From: Eremothecium cymbalariae DBVPG#7215
Taxonomy: Eukaryota; Ascomycota; Saccharomycetes; Saccharomycetales; Saccharomycetaceae
Length of the DNA stretch: 64,000 nucleotides
Assembly (NCBI RefSeq): GCF_000235365.1
Contig: NC_016450.1
Coordinates: 744,001 to 808,000, forward strand
Reading direction: 5' to 3'
Shown: in pieces, positions 18,634-27,342 of the stretch
Layout of the letters: each line of letters opens with the position of its first letter
Position numbering within the stretch: the first letter of the stretch is position 1
Notes under the pieces: generated by a model
Told to the model about the DNA's origin: nothing
The model's database searches: none
The model's input: only the letters and a program-made list of their open reading frames with translations
Translations under genes and position numbers: made by a program

Positions 18634-19575
18634 ATGTCTTTTCATTCTGCAGTTCCTCAATTCCTACACCTAAGTAAGAAAAAGTATCGTGAACAGCGAA
18701 AAGAGCTGAAGAAATTCTTTAAAGAGGATTCGTTTAGAATAGACCCCAATGTAAAGATATCTGATAGATCCATAATAAAGTATTGGATTCATAGGAGGTA
18801 TTTGTTCCGGTTAATTGATGACGGTAATATATATTTGACGCAGGAGCTATGGTATAGTGTAACGCCAGAGCTCGTGGCAAAATTTACAGCAGAGTTTTTG
18901 AGGGCTTGTTTACCCAATGCCACGACTGTGATCGATATGTTCTGTGGTGCTGGTGGTAACACGATTCAGTTTGCGTCGTTGTTTCCTAAGGTATATGCAG
19001 TGGATATAAAGATGGAGCACCTGTATTGTACGTATAAAAATGCGCAGGCTTACGGTTTGGAAAACAAGATATGGCTGAAATACGCAGATTGGACAAAGGC
19101 TGCTCAGAAGGGTCAATTTGAAAATATCCCTGTTGACTGCATTTTTGCCTCTGCTCCTTGGGGTGGGCCACAGTATTTATACCTTCCAACGTATGATTTG
19201 GAGAAGAACCTGCGTCCGTTACCCTTGAGTGAACTCCTGAAGACGTTTTTTAAGATTACATCCAACGTTGTGTTATTTCTTCCAAGAAACTCAGATCTTT
19301 CGCAGCTTTCGCAAATTACCCTTGACCTCTTGGGCCCAGAGAAGAAGTGCAAGGTCTTGCAACTAAAACATAATGGGCACTTAAAGGGCTTATTGTGTCT
19401 GTGGGGGGAGAGTTTTTACAATTATGAAACAGAAGACTCCAAGCCGAACTCAAAGGATGCGTCTAGCACTGGCACTACTGATATAAATGCCACAACGCAG
19501 CTAACCAGTGGCTATCTTGGCTATGAACAGAAAGTTGCTACCAGATTCAAACAATTCCAAGATCTTTACGACTAG
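18634..19575 (+). CDS. TGS1: TGS1, trimethylguanosine synthase
   Basis: 313 residues from the ATG at 18634; a TTG six codons upstream is not used. It is an S-adenosylmethionine-dependent class I methyltransferase that converts the m7G cap of snRNAs and snoRNAs to m2,2,7G in the nucleolus. The SAM-binding motif is VIDMFCGAGGN at about 99-109 and the catalytic motif SAPWGGPQY at about 173-181, whose Trp stacks on the m7G base. The short basic N-terminus without the long vertebrate extension matches yeast Tgs1 (YPL157W, 315 residues). It lies between AIM44 and PRM4 as in S. cerevisiae. Confidence 0.95.
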   Translation: MSFHSAVPQFLHLSKKKYREQRKELKKFFKEDSFRIDPNVKISDRSIIKYWIHRRYLFRLIDDGNIYLTQELWYSVTPELVAKFTAEFLRACLPNATTVIDMFCGAGGNTIQFASLFPKVYAVDIKMEHLYCTYKNAQAYGLENKIWLKYADWTKAAQKGQFENIPVDCIFASAPWGGPQYLYLPTYDLEKNLRPLPLSELLKTFFKITSNVVLFLPRNSDLSQLSQITLDLLGPEKKCKVLQLKHNGHLKGLLCLWGESFYNYETEDSKPNSKDASSTGTTDINATTQLTSGYLGYEQKVATRFKQFQDLYD

Positions 19576-19798
19576 AAGGCGTTTTTCAGAAGAGAACTAA
19601 AAAAACAGATGCGATTACTAGTATATTTACTGCAGTTTCTCTATTATAAACTTGTAAACAGTGCTGATACGCACATATGAACCAGCAGCCGTCTACATTT
19701 TTGTCCCTGTAGATTTTTTTTACCATTATTATTACTACTACCATCCATCATAATCATCATCATCAGCTGTCTCTACCTATCCTCTCGCTTTCGTAAGA

Positions 19799-20644
19799 CT
19801 AGCTGTTAGAAGGGGGACTTAATCTTTTAAACTTCACTTTCTCCCCCGCGAACGATCTCAACTTTTCAATTAGTAGGCCGCTCGTATGCTGTAATTTGAT
19901 ATCCTTCTCAAGAGAAACGTTAATAACAGACACTCCGTTTATAAATAGATATGGCACATCCGGTATATCATCAGACGCGTCGTAGTGCGTATTATACGTA
20001 TTCAGCTTGTTCAGCATAATATACTTTTGTAATTCGTCTCCTTGGTCATGTTTCATAAGATCGACAATCGCGATCTCTGGCGTAACTTCATATTCAGCAT
20101 GCAATAAGTTCTTCAAATATTCAGAGTCACGGTTCATGCCCTTTGCAAACACCACCACCGGCGAAGTGTTCAAAATCTCTTGAAAAGCAATCGCTGGCAT
20201 AAACTCATTCTTCATACCACCGCTTCTTGGTCCCGTTAACACCATGTTATTTCCAACCAGCTGTGTGTGCACCGTAGGCTTGGGTGCATATAATTCACCA
20301 CCCACATTCGATAGAATACTGGTCGTCGTCAATGAACGCTGTCCACTTCGCAAATTTGGTGACGTTGGCGTGAGCGTCGTCCTCATGCTATGGACGCTTT
20401 TGCTCATATCCGAACCACCCTTCTTATCGTACCCAATCTCTGTCTCCCTGTCTACCCGTTCGCTACTCTCACTACCAATTAATCCCTCTGGCTCTCTATA
20501 CTTACTGCTACTGCCTATCAGTCCGTTCTGACGAACGCCAGCGTCATAAGCCGAATAGAAAACAAAAACCACAATTGTCACTAGAACGGCTGTCAAAGAT
20601 ACTGTCCTAGTTGATGTTTTGGGCTGTGCTGCAGCTGACTTCAT
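19799..20644 (-). CDS. PRM4: PRM4, pheromone-regulated membrane protein with a glutaredoxin-like domain
   Basis: 281 residues from the ATG at 20644. A short cytosolic N-terminus precedes one transmembrane segment (about residues 15-35), then a Ser-rich low-complexity linker, then a thioredoxin/glutaredoxin-like domain in the last 120 residues (SPVVVFAKG...VPYLFING). The cis-Pro before YLFING is kept, but the position of the usual Cys-X-X-Cys or Cys-X-X-Ser active site reads FAKGMNRDS, so no redox cysteine is visible there. S. cerevisiae Prm4 (YPL156C, 284 residues) is induced by pheromone and has no established function. Position between TGS1 and KIP2 supports orthology. Confidence 0.88.
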   Translation of the reverse strand: MKSAAAQPKTSTRTVSLTAVLVTIVVFVFYSAYDAGVRQNGLIGSSSKYREPEGLIGSESSERVDRETEIGYDKKGGSDMSKSVHSMRTTLTPTSPNLRSGQRSLTTTSILSNVGGELYAPKPTVHTQLVGNNMVLTGPRSGGMKNEFMPAIAFQEILNTSPVVVFAKGMNRDSEYLKNLLHAEYEVTPEIAIVDLMKHDQGDELQKYIMLNKLNTYNTHYDASDDIPDVPYLFINGVSVINVSLEKDIKLQHTSGLLIEKLRSFAGEKVKFKRLSPPSNS

Positions 20645-22147
20645 ATTGATCTCTCAATCCGGGCACCAGTAGGAAACTTCTAAAACACCGTCGTAGCCAC
20701 TAACTTTCAACCAAAACTAGACCTTGTCTGCTGCCCAAACCATATATATATACACAAGATGAACATATATATATATATATATGTAGATATGTAGATATGT
20801 ATGTGTGGTGTGTGGTGTGTGTTTGTAAAATATATACGCCGTTTCTGTAACATGCAGCATATATATTATATCTGTGTACAAGAACTAATAGGTGTATGTA
20901 TCTATTTTGCAAGAGACGAGGTCAGGGCCCAAAGGAAACTAATAGGCTTATTATTTATTACTTCATAAGAGTATCTATCCTCTTTTGGTCATTTAGCAAG
21001 AATATATAGACGGCGCCGATTGGTTACAAGTACGTTTGAACCATAAAACCGTATTGGTAAATCCTCCCTTGCAGTCACTCCGCATAAAATAAAATATGCA
21101 AAAACATAAAACAGCTTTCCCACATATACAAAAGGATACTACAATTATTGATTACAACGGATCGGGCCATCACGACTATTCTTGATTCTTAGAATGCAGG
21201 CAGATAGAGGGGTGGTTTCCTTGGGCGTCTTTCGGTCCCACAAAAGATGTTAGAAAAATGCCTATCAAAAGAAACAGGTTCTTATATTACCGGATTTTCG
21301 GTGGAGCGGATGGAGATGGAGTTCCTTCGAAGGTTTACCTATTATTTTAGCTTGCCGTCACCACTATGTGTTTTATTAAGATGTTGCTACTTTCTAAGCT
21401 GTCGTAGTAGCCAAAACAGGTCTTTTGCGCTTTCGTAAGAAAACCTGTCCCGCAATAGGAATATATAGAATACGGAAATAAATTGATTCGACCTTATATG
21501 TATATGCAGGGGGTAGGGGAGTTTTGTATGTAAGTATGTAACTCTCTCTTTCTGTCTTTTTTAATGTTGAAGTTAAGAATTTAACGTTCCCGAATAACTA
21601 GGAAGATCTTTCGACAAATTTATAGAGATGTGGATGGAATCAAAAGTAATAAGCGATTCTCTGGTTAAACAGGTACCAATAAGATTGCTGTTGGGGGATA
21701 GCATTAACAGTAGCAGTGTTTTACAAATTACATATTATTATGTCAAACAAGTATCGTTTCTATTTTCGTTTGTTAATGATTTTCAATATATGCGATATCC
21801 GTGAGAGGTTAGCCAACTAAGCTACCTTAGTATGCAAGACGGTGGGAAATTGTATTCGTTGAACCAAAAAATACAAGTATGAGAGATATAAGTAGTAGTA
21901 GTAGTATGAAACTGGAACAGTTACTGCGGCTGATGAATTGGCTATAGATTACTTAATTGAATAATGTAATAGACTGGAATGTTGGTGTGGTAGTGATTTG
22001 CTGCGTTTACAGTTGTCATATCTATTTCAAAAACAAAAAGAATGAATTCCTGGTTCGTTTTCGCGTTTTTGAGTTCCAGCAGAAAAATAAGAGACACACA
22101 TACCAATGCTCTGGGTGGTTATGTTGGTATAGCAACATATTTTTAAA
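20645..22147. other. Intergenic region PRM4 - KIP2
   Basis: 1.5 kb upstream of PRM4 and downstream of KIP2. It contains an AT/TG microsatellite (20765-20824) and an AGT run near 21893. Two sequences one mismatch from the pheromone element TGAAACA (about 21270 and 21906) are weak. An isolated tRNA A-box match at 21813-21824 has no B-box. Short frames are not convincing. Confidence 0.5.
20765..20824 (+). repeat. (AT)9 followed by GT-rich microsatellite
   Basis: Nine AT units at 20765-20782 run into GTAGATAT copies and then a GTGTGG tract ending near 20824. Confidence 0.8.
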
Positions 22148-24223
22148 CTAAATGTCCTCTATGACTTTCATATCTTGAACTGAGAGTTCTTTCCTGTTTA
22201 GAACGACGGTGGTTACAGGACTTCGTGCGCTATCTCTTAGTCTGCGTGCACTTTGCAATGCTTCGATCATTTTGTCTTTGCGTTCCAATGCTCTACGTAG
22301 TTCTATGAGTTCAGATTCTTGCTCCTCAAGCAACAATTCTACGTCGATTTCACCGCCGTATTTCTCCTGAATATTCACGGTGCTTTGTCGATTGAATTGG
22401 ACAGTGTGTGTTTCGATGATGTTCTTTTGTGATTTAATGAGGTCGGATTCCAATCTTTGTACATAGTGGCGGTACTGTCTTAGTTGTGATTCCATTCCCT
22501 GGACTTTACTTTCCAATACAGAAGCGATGTCTTGGGGGAGCATGTCTACTATTTCCCTGACGTGAGGGTCTTCCAATACTACCATATCTTTATCTAGCAA
22601 TTTCTCACAATGCTCCAATTTTGTTTTTAGAATATTGTTTTCCACTTCTAGTAGGCCCTTTTCCATGTTGTGGGCTCGTTCGGTTAGGCTACCTCCGCTA
22701 GAGACGCGTCGATTGTCTAGTTTGCGACTGCTAGTACTGTTATTCCTTCTTAATGCTGCGATCGTTGCATGTTGTTCGTCAAGTTGTTTCCTTAGGTTCT
22801 GTATTATGCTATCCTTTTCGTTGCTTGTATCCATTTCATTCTTACGCACATTCAAGGATATGTTCTTTGCCCTTGAAGCGAATCTTACAGTGTTTGTAGT
22901 CTCTGAGTTGGATTCGGATTTCGAATCAATTGTACAGATAGTGGTTATGATACTATCTCCTGTTAAAGCAGGTTGCAATATTCTAGTCAATTTGGAGTCC
23001 CGGTAAGGAATGTGTCCGCCCATTGCACTTGGTGGTTGACCATTTGATCCTGAACCACTACCAGCGCTGTTGGCGCTTAGTTTGGCAATCACTGTTCCCA
23101 AAGCTAACAACGACTTGTTGATGAAGGCACCTTCTTTCCTCCTTACGAGCTGTGTGACTGCTCGTTCTGATCCCGCCAAGTCGCATAATGACAACGTACT
23201 CGTTACCTCTGTGCCGGTTTTGAGTTCACAACGCGTTAGTCGAAGTAACACTATAGCATGCGATCTTGAAGACCTTGAGTTAAAGTCTGTCTCGCCAGTT
23301 TTACGATTCTTGTCACCAGCAGCTATCCATTTTATCACCTCGCCATGGCTTTCAACCTGTTGTTCCGTCAAATCTACCACTTTAACCCCATATTTGGAGT
23401 CATCGCGTATCTTTAAGCCACTAGAGTTCCTCCCCAGTTGTCGTGACGCTACAGCCCCGTTAGCCTCAGTGATGCTCAACAAATCATATATTTTCTCATT
23501 GTAGATTTCCAGATATGACACTTTTACTTCATACTTGTGTTCTGTGCTTTTTGACGTCTCCTCCATCACTCTATCAAACATATTCCCAACACATAACGGA
23601 ATCAATCCCGGATCCTGCTTAGTCCCACTCATAGTAAACGTCTTGCCCGATCCCGTCATACCATATGCAAATATCGTCGCATTGTACCCTTGAAACAACT
23701 TATCCACAATCGGCTGCCCCAATGCCATGTAAACTTCTGAATTCGTGACCTCTTTGGTAAAAACATGATCGAACTGAAATTCACCGAACTCAGTATGCAT
23801 AAGCTTGTTACTCGTACCATACCAAGAATCTTTGAGCGCAGAATCTGAAGGCTTGATCCTAATAGCAACCGAAACTTTCCCCGTGTATAGCCCAGTGATG
23901 GTACCATTACCAGAACTCAGCCCACTGGTACTACTGCTCACCGTGTTGGGCGACTCAGGACTACCACCGCTTCCTCCACTCTCAGACCTCTTCAGCAACG
24001 GCGACGACTGTCTAAAAGGACTTGATGGCCTACTATAAGTGCCTTCAGACTTAACTAGAGGTGTGATATACGTTGCCTGTGGATGATGTAACACCGAGCT
24101 TCTTTTGATTGCCCCGTTCTGTATACATAACCCCATAGAGCTCGACCCAGGTGTTTGTGGCAACGGCGATGCGCTTCTCGGCACAGAATTCTCCATACTA
24201 ACAGGCCTCATCATCATCATCAT
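22148..24223 (-). CDS. KIP2: KIP2, plus-end kinesin
   Basis: 691 residues from the ATG at 24223. The motor domain covers roughly residues 115-475 with P-loop GMTGSGKT near 188-195, switch I NSRSSRSHA and switch II LCDLAGSE. Coiled-coil segments follow to the end, where DKMIEALQSARRLRDSA matches S. cerevisiae Kip2 (YPL155C, 706 residues). A Ser/Pro-rich, basic N-terminal extension is predicted to carry phosphorylation sites, as in the orthologue. Kip2 carries dynein and Bik1 to cytoplasmic microtubule plus ends and stabilises them. The frame starts with five consecutive ATG codons and a sixth Met at position 10, so the exact start is ambiguous by up to nine residues. Confidence 0.95.
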   Translation of the reverse strand: MMMMMRPVSMENSVPRSASPLPQTPGSSSMGLCIQNGAIKRSSVLHHPQATYITPLVKSEGTYSRPSSPFRQSSPLLKRSESGGSGGSPESPNTVSSSTSGLSSGNGTITGLYTGKVSVAIRIKPSDSALKDSWYGTSNKLMHTEFGEFQFDHVFTKEVTNSEVYMALGQPIVDKLFQGYNATIFAYGMTGSGKTFTMSGTKQDPGLIPLCVGNMFDRVMEETSKSTEHKYEVKVSYLEIYNEKIYDLLSITEANGAVASRQLGRNSSGLKIRDDSKYGVKVVDLTEQQVESHGEVIKWIAAGDKNRKTGETDFNSRSSRSHAIVLLRLTRCELKTGTEVTSTLSLCDLAGSERAVTQLVRRKEGAFINKSLLALGTVIAKLSANSAGSGSGSNGQPPSAMGGHIPYRDSKLTRILQPALTGDSIITTICTIDSKSESNSETTNTVRFASRAKNISLNVRKNEMDTSNEKDSIIQNLRKQLDEQHATIAALRRNNSTSSRKLDNRRVSSGGSLTERAHNMEKGLLEVENNILKTKLEHCEKLLDKDMVVLEDPHVREIVDMLPQDIASVLESKVQGMESQLRQYRHYVQRLESDLIKSQKNIIETHTVQFNRQSTVNIQEKYGGEIDVELLLEEQESELIELRRALERKDKMIEALQSARRLRDSARSPVTTVVLNRKELSVQDMKVIEDI

Positions 24224-24767
24224 CTTCGATCTGCTCCGTTCCTTGTGTCTCCCCCAAATTACTAAACCTACTTTTTGCCCTTGTGAATGCTATACTATTC
24301 AAAAAACCTAAAGTCTTTCTAATTAATTAAATATTACCTCCTTATCCTTCTCTAGCTCCCTCTATTTCCCTCTATCTCTATCTCTATTCCGTCTCCTGAT
24401 TATTCAAATATACCTTTCTTCAACTTTTTTAGTAGCTCAAAACCGTTTTCAAAACGATCCACCTGAGATTCTTCACAATGATCACAATCAGAGCCTACTT
24501 TCCTTGCAATATCAACCCAAAACTTCTACCAAATATCTTACTTGACACCACTTTCGTCTAATTAATGATCTCTGCCTCCTGCTCGAGCTTAAATTAGAAA
24601 AACGGGGAAACTTTTGGTGTATGTGTATTACTAAACACTACTTGCTGTCGAGTATCCTACCTATTGTGTTTTTTAATGATATACAGCAATCTATTTCTTC
24701 ATTGTAACACATAGAGGACACTCAACAGGGAGGGAGGGAGCCGTTTCTGGATCCTCTGGACTCCGCC

Positions 24768-24791
24768 ATCGAACCTCAAAAGAGGTTCGAT
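24768..24791. repeat. Perfect inverted repeat, 10-base arms, AAAA loop
   Basis: Arms ATCGAACCTC (24768-24777) and GAGGTTCGAT (24782-24791) flank AAAA. This would form a stable stem in RNA from either strand. The right arm resembles a tRNA B-box, but no tRNA cloverleaf can be drawn. Confidence 0.7.
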
Positions 24792-25333
24792 AATTCCCAA
24801 TTCATGTTTTAACCACTTAGGGCAAAACCTAAACAAAACTGACGGTGACACCAAAATGTTCAATCTGGCGCTATCGGACGTCAGCGTGCAGAAGAATCTT
24901 GTGGTAGTGGTACATGGCAGTGGTAGAATGTGAGGAAGGGGGCAGATGATTAAAGATGAATCAGAAGTGTTACCTTCTTGCCCCTGTAAAAAATCCGCTT
25001 AAGCATCGATGCTGCAGCGAAGCCCTGCTCCGTGTCGAGCATGTCCACCGACGTCAAAGCACAAATCAGATAACGTATAAGCCATATGAAATGAGATATC
25101 AAATAAAATGAAATATCCAAAACTACAAAAAAACTTCTACTTTTATTACATTTTATGTTACTTTTGTTAACGAAACTTCAACATGTATATAGGAAGCAAA
25201 TCGTACCGATTCCAACGTTCTGTTGCAGCCGAAAACACGTAGTGATCATATGGGGGTGTGTAGTAGATAAAATTCGGTCATAAGCATCGACTGTCACTCA
25301 ACCCAGGACCCTTGTTACCCTCTTCATAAGAAT

Positions 25334-25357
25334 ATTCCCTCCCCCCGGGGAGGGAAT
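25334..25357. repeat. Perfect GC-rich inverted repeat downstream of PEP4
   Basis: Arms ATTCCCTCCCC and GGGGAGGGAAT with a 2-base centre, 121 bases past the PEP4 stop codon. Possible 3'-end element or stress-type CCCC/GGGG protein site; role unknown. Confidence 0.6.
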
Positions 25358-25478
25358 GTGAAAGCGAGAAGCAGGTAGCAGTAGCAGCTGAGTGAGCTTC
25401 AAAGACAGGCAAAAGGTAAGTGTACGTGTGCCGCCTCCCTGTATCTTTCAAAACTAGCGAAGCGGCAGTGTTACCTGC

Positions 25479-26726
25479 TTAAACAGACTTAGCCAGGCCG
25501 ACAGCGTTCTTGCTGAGATCGTAGATACTGTACCATCTACGCAAGAAGACATCACCGATGATAACCATCTTACCAGCACCACCCAAGTCCAGTGGAGTAA
25601 TGGCAACAGCACATGTGGTGTCGTCCCATTGAACAACATAGTCAGAAGAACTGATGGTGAAGCTCCTACCAGCGAGTTCGAAAGTCAAGTCTGGGAAGCC
25701 ACTGCCGGAGCATGGAGCAATAATGTGACCGTCGTCAGGGTCAACAGTTGCGCCTGTCTTGGAGACGAATTCCTGGTACAATTCCGAAGGGAACGTGATG
25801 AAAGAAGTACCGGTGTCCAAAGCACCGCCGTAGTTCTGCAACTGGAACTTCTGGCTGCCAAGAGTGATAGAGTTTAGCTCAACTTCCCAGTAAGCCTTCC
25901 GGATAACAGGCAACCAACTAATTTCGCCAGTGAACTTGGTTTCGTCATAACCACCAAACACCACCTCACCAGCCAGGCTGTCACCCTTTTTCTCGTCAGA
26001 CAAGTAGAAGGCAAACACAGGCTCGTCAAGCAACCCTTGGTGTACGGCTTCATAGAACGGTGGGACAATGTGGTTAACGGCAAGGCCGTCGTACGCCAAA
26101 CCTAAAATACCATCGAACTGACCGTACACAAACGCGGAACCGGGCTCGACAGTAGCCTCCGCAAATCCCTGGTTCTTGATCGTCAAATCGCCGATCTTCA
26201 ACGTATCGTAAGAGACAAACCCCTCCATCGAACCCTTACCGTACGACACAGAGAACCTACTGTCATTCTTAGCATATGAACTTGAGCGGTCATGGTCAAA
26301 TCTAGCGTGATTCAAACAAGCCTCCGAAACACAGTTTTTGTTAGGAACCCAGAGGTTAGAAGATCCGGTGTCCATAACCACCTTGAAAGACTGTGGAGGC
26401 GTCCCGAGACCAATTTCAGAGTAGTACTGGTTGTTAACAAAATTATCCAAAGCAATAGGATGTCCGTTAGAACTAGCCCTCTCAACCTCACCGTTAGCAG
26501 CACCCTTCAACTTCTCCAAAATATCAGTAATATTAATATGAGGATGCAACTTCTTGAAACCGTGAAGATATTTTTGACCGGCCAGCGCGGACCGATAAGT
26601 TAGCGACACCTCAGACAAACTAGAACCCTCTTCCTTGTACAAGGATGCACGATGGATCTTACCCTCGACAAAGGCAGGCATAGCCGCCAATAGTGCCGCA
26701 ATGGGCATCAACGCTTGTACCAGCAT
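25479..26726 (-). CDS. PEP4: PEP4, vacuolar aspartyl protease (proteinase A) precursor
   Basis: 415 residues from the ATG at 26726; S. cerevisiae Pep4 (YPL154C) has 405. A signal peptide of about 22 residues (ending near AFVEG) is followed by an activation propeptide to about residue 85, then the mature pepsin-fold enzyme beginning near LDNFVNNQYY. Catalytic aspartates lie in DTGSSN (119-124) and DTGTSF (304-309), with the flap Tyr in SYGKGSMEG. One mature-region N-glycosylation site (NDS at 154) and one in the propeptide (NIT) are visible. The enzyme activates other vacuolar hydrolases and itself. No basic C-terminal extension or GPI signal, so it is not a yapsin. Confidence 0.97.
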   Translation of the reverse strand: MLVQALMPIAALLAAMPAFVEGKIHRASLYKEEGSSLSEVSLTYRSALAGQKYLHGFKKLHPHINITDILEKLKGAANGEVERASSNGHPIALDNFVNNQYYSEIGLGTPPQSFKVVMDTGSSNLWVPNKNCVSEACLNHARFDHDRSSSYAKNDSRFSVSYGKGSMEGFVSYDTLKIGDLTIKNQGFAEATVEPGSAFVYGQFDGILGLAYDGLAVNHIVPPFYEAVHQGLLDEPVFAFYLSDEKKGDSLAGEVVFGGYDETKFTGEISWLPVIRKAYWEVELNSITLGSQKFQLQNYGGALDTGTSFITFPSELYQEFVSKTGATVDPDDGHIIAPCSGSGFPDLTFELAGRSFTISSSDYVVQWDDTTCAVAITPLDLGGAGKMVIIGDVFLRRWYSIYDLSKNAVGLAKSV

Positions 26727-27342
26727 GTTGAATTTTTTTATTAAAACTTATAGATCTTCAGAGAAACACCTCCTATCAGAATTTACTTCCTTTTCGATAT
26801 AGCGATAGAGTTGAACTTTCAAAGCCAAAGGACCCAGTCTATATATAATATATTATTGAGATCAAGTATAAACGCTGAACAATCGGAAACTCGATCGGAA
26901 GACGCACAAATATCACCACTTAAGTACTCTTTCTTTCCTTACATCTATAAATTCCGAATTCTCATATGGGCTTTCCGCGCCAAGAAGCGTGTCCACGAAG
27001 AGAAGCCGTACCCATATACGGACGCATTAGAGATATTAAGATGATAGCAATGTTTGTGATTAAAGTGGAGAATGGGATTAAGGCGTAACTAATTGAACGT
27101 GAAAGTTGTTTCACGCCCAACTATGGAAAGTTCTAAGCCGGTGTAACAACGAAGGCTTCCAAGTCAAGTCTAGTTTGGGGTGGTGATAAGCTAGAGCAAT
27201 GAGTTGTTACTTTTTGTGAGGACCCAGGCGCCAGGAAAAGTAAGAAGAGAATTATAAGCATCCTAGAGGATGTGCAGAGTGGCAAAGAGCAAGATATGGT
27301 TTACGAGATAGATAGAGAATTTATTACGTTATACATTATTAT
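26727..27342. promoter_or_regulatory. PEP4 promoter region / RAD53 3' region
   Basis: 616 bases. A TATATATA-type box at about 26840-26852 lies 115-125 bases upstream of the PEP4 start on the - strand and is a good TATA candidate. No gene is supported. Confidence 0.45.

Larger units (their letters stand above)
24224..25478. other. Intergenic region KIP2 - PEP4 with hairpins
   Basis: 1.25 kb upstream of KIP2 and downstream of PEP4. The central part (about 24720-25050) is less AT-rich than its flanks and contains three perfect inverted repeats: 24768-24791, 25002-25013 and 25334-25357. No reading frame or recognised RNA family fits; an uncharacterised non-coding RNA is possible but unproven. 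Confidence 0.5.

Noticed and set aside
20761..20830. GT-rich tract considered as telomeric-type repeat
   Set aside because: Short, imperfect and part of an AT/GT microsatellite without a regular long unit.
21813..21824. Perfect tRNA A-box (TAGCTTAGTTGG) on the - strand
   Set aside because: No B-box follows within 100 bases and no acceptor or anticodon stem can be drawn.
24782..24795. B-box-like GAGGTTCGAT on the + strand
   Set aside because: It is one arm of a 10-base inverted repeat, with no A-box or cloverleaf upstream.
26811..27044. 77-codon frame between PEP4 and RAD53
   Set aside because: Starts with TTG and covers the PEP4 TATA region.
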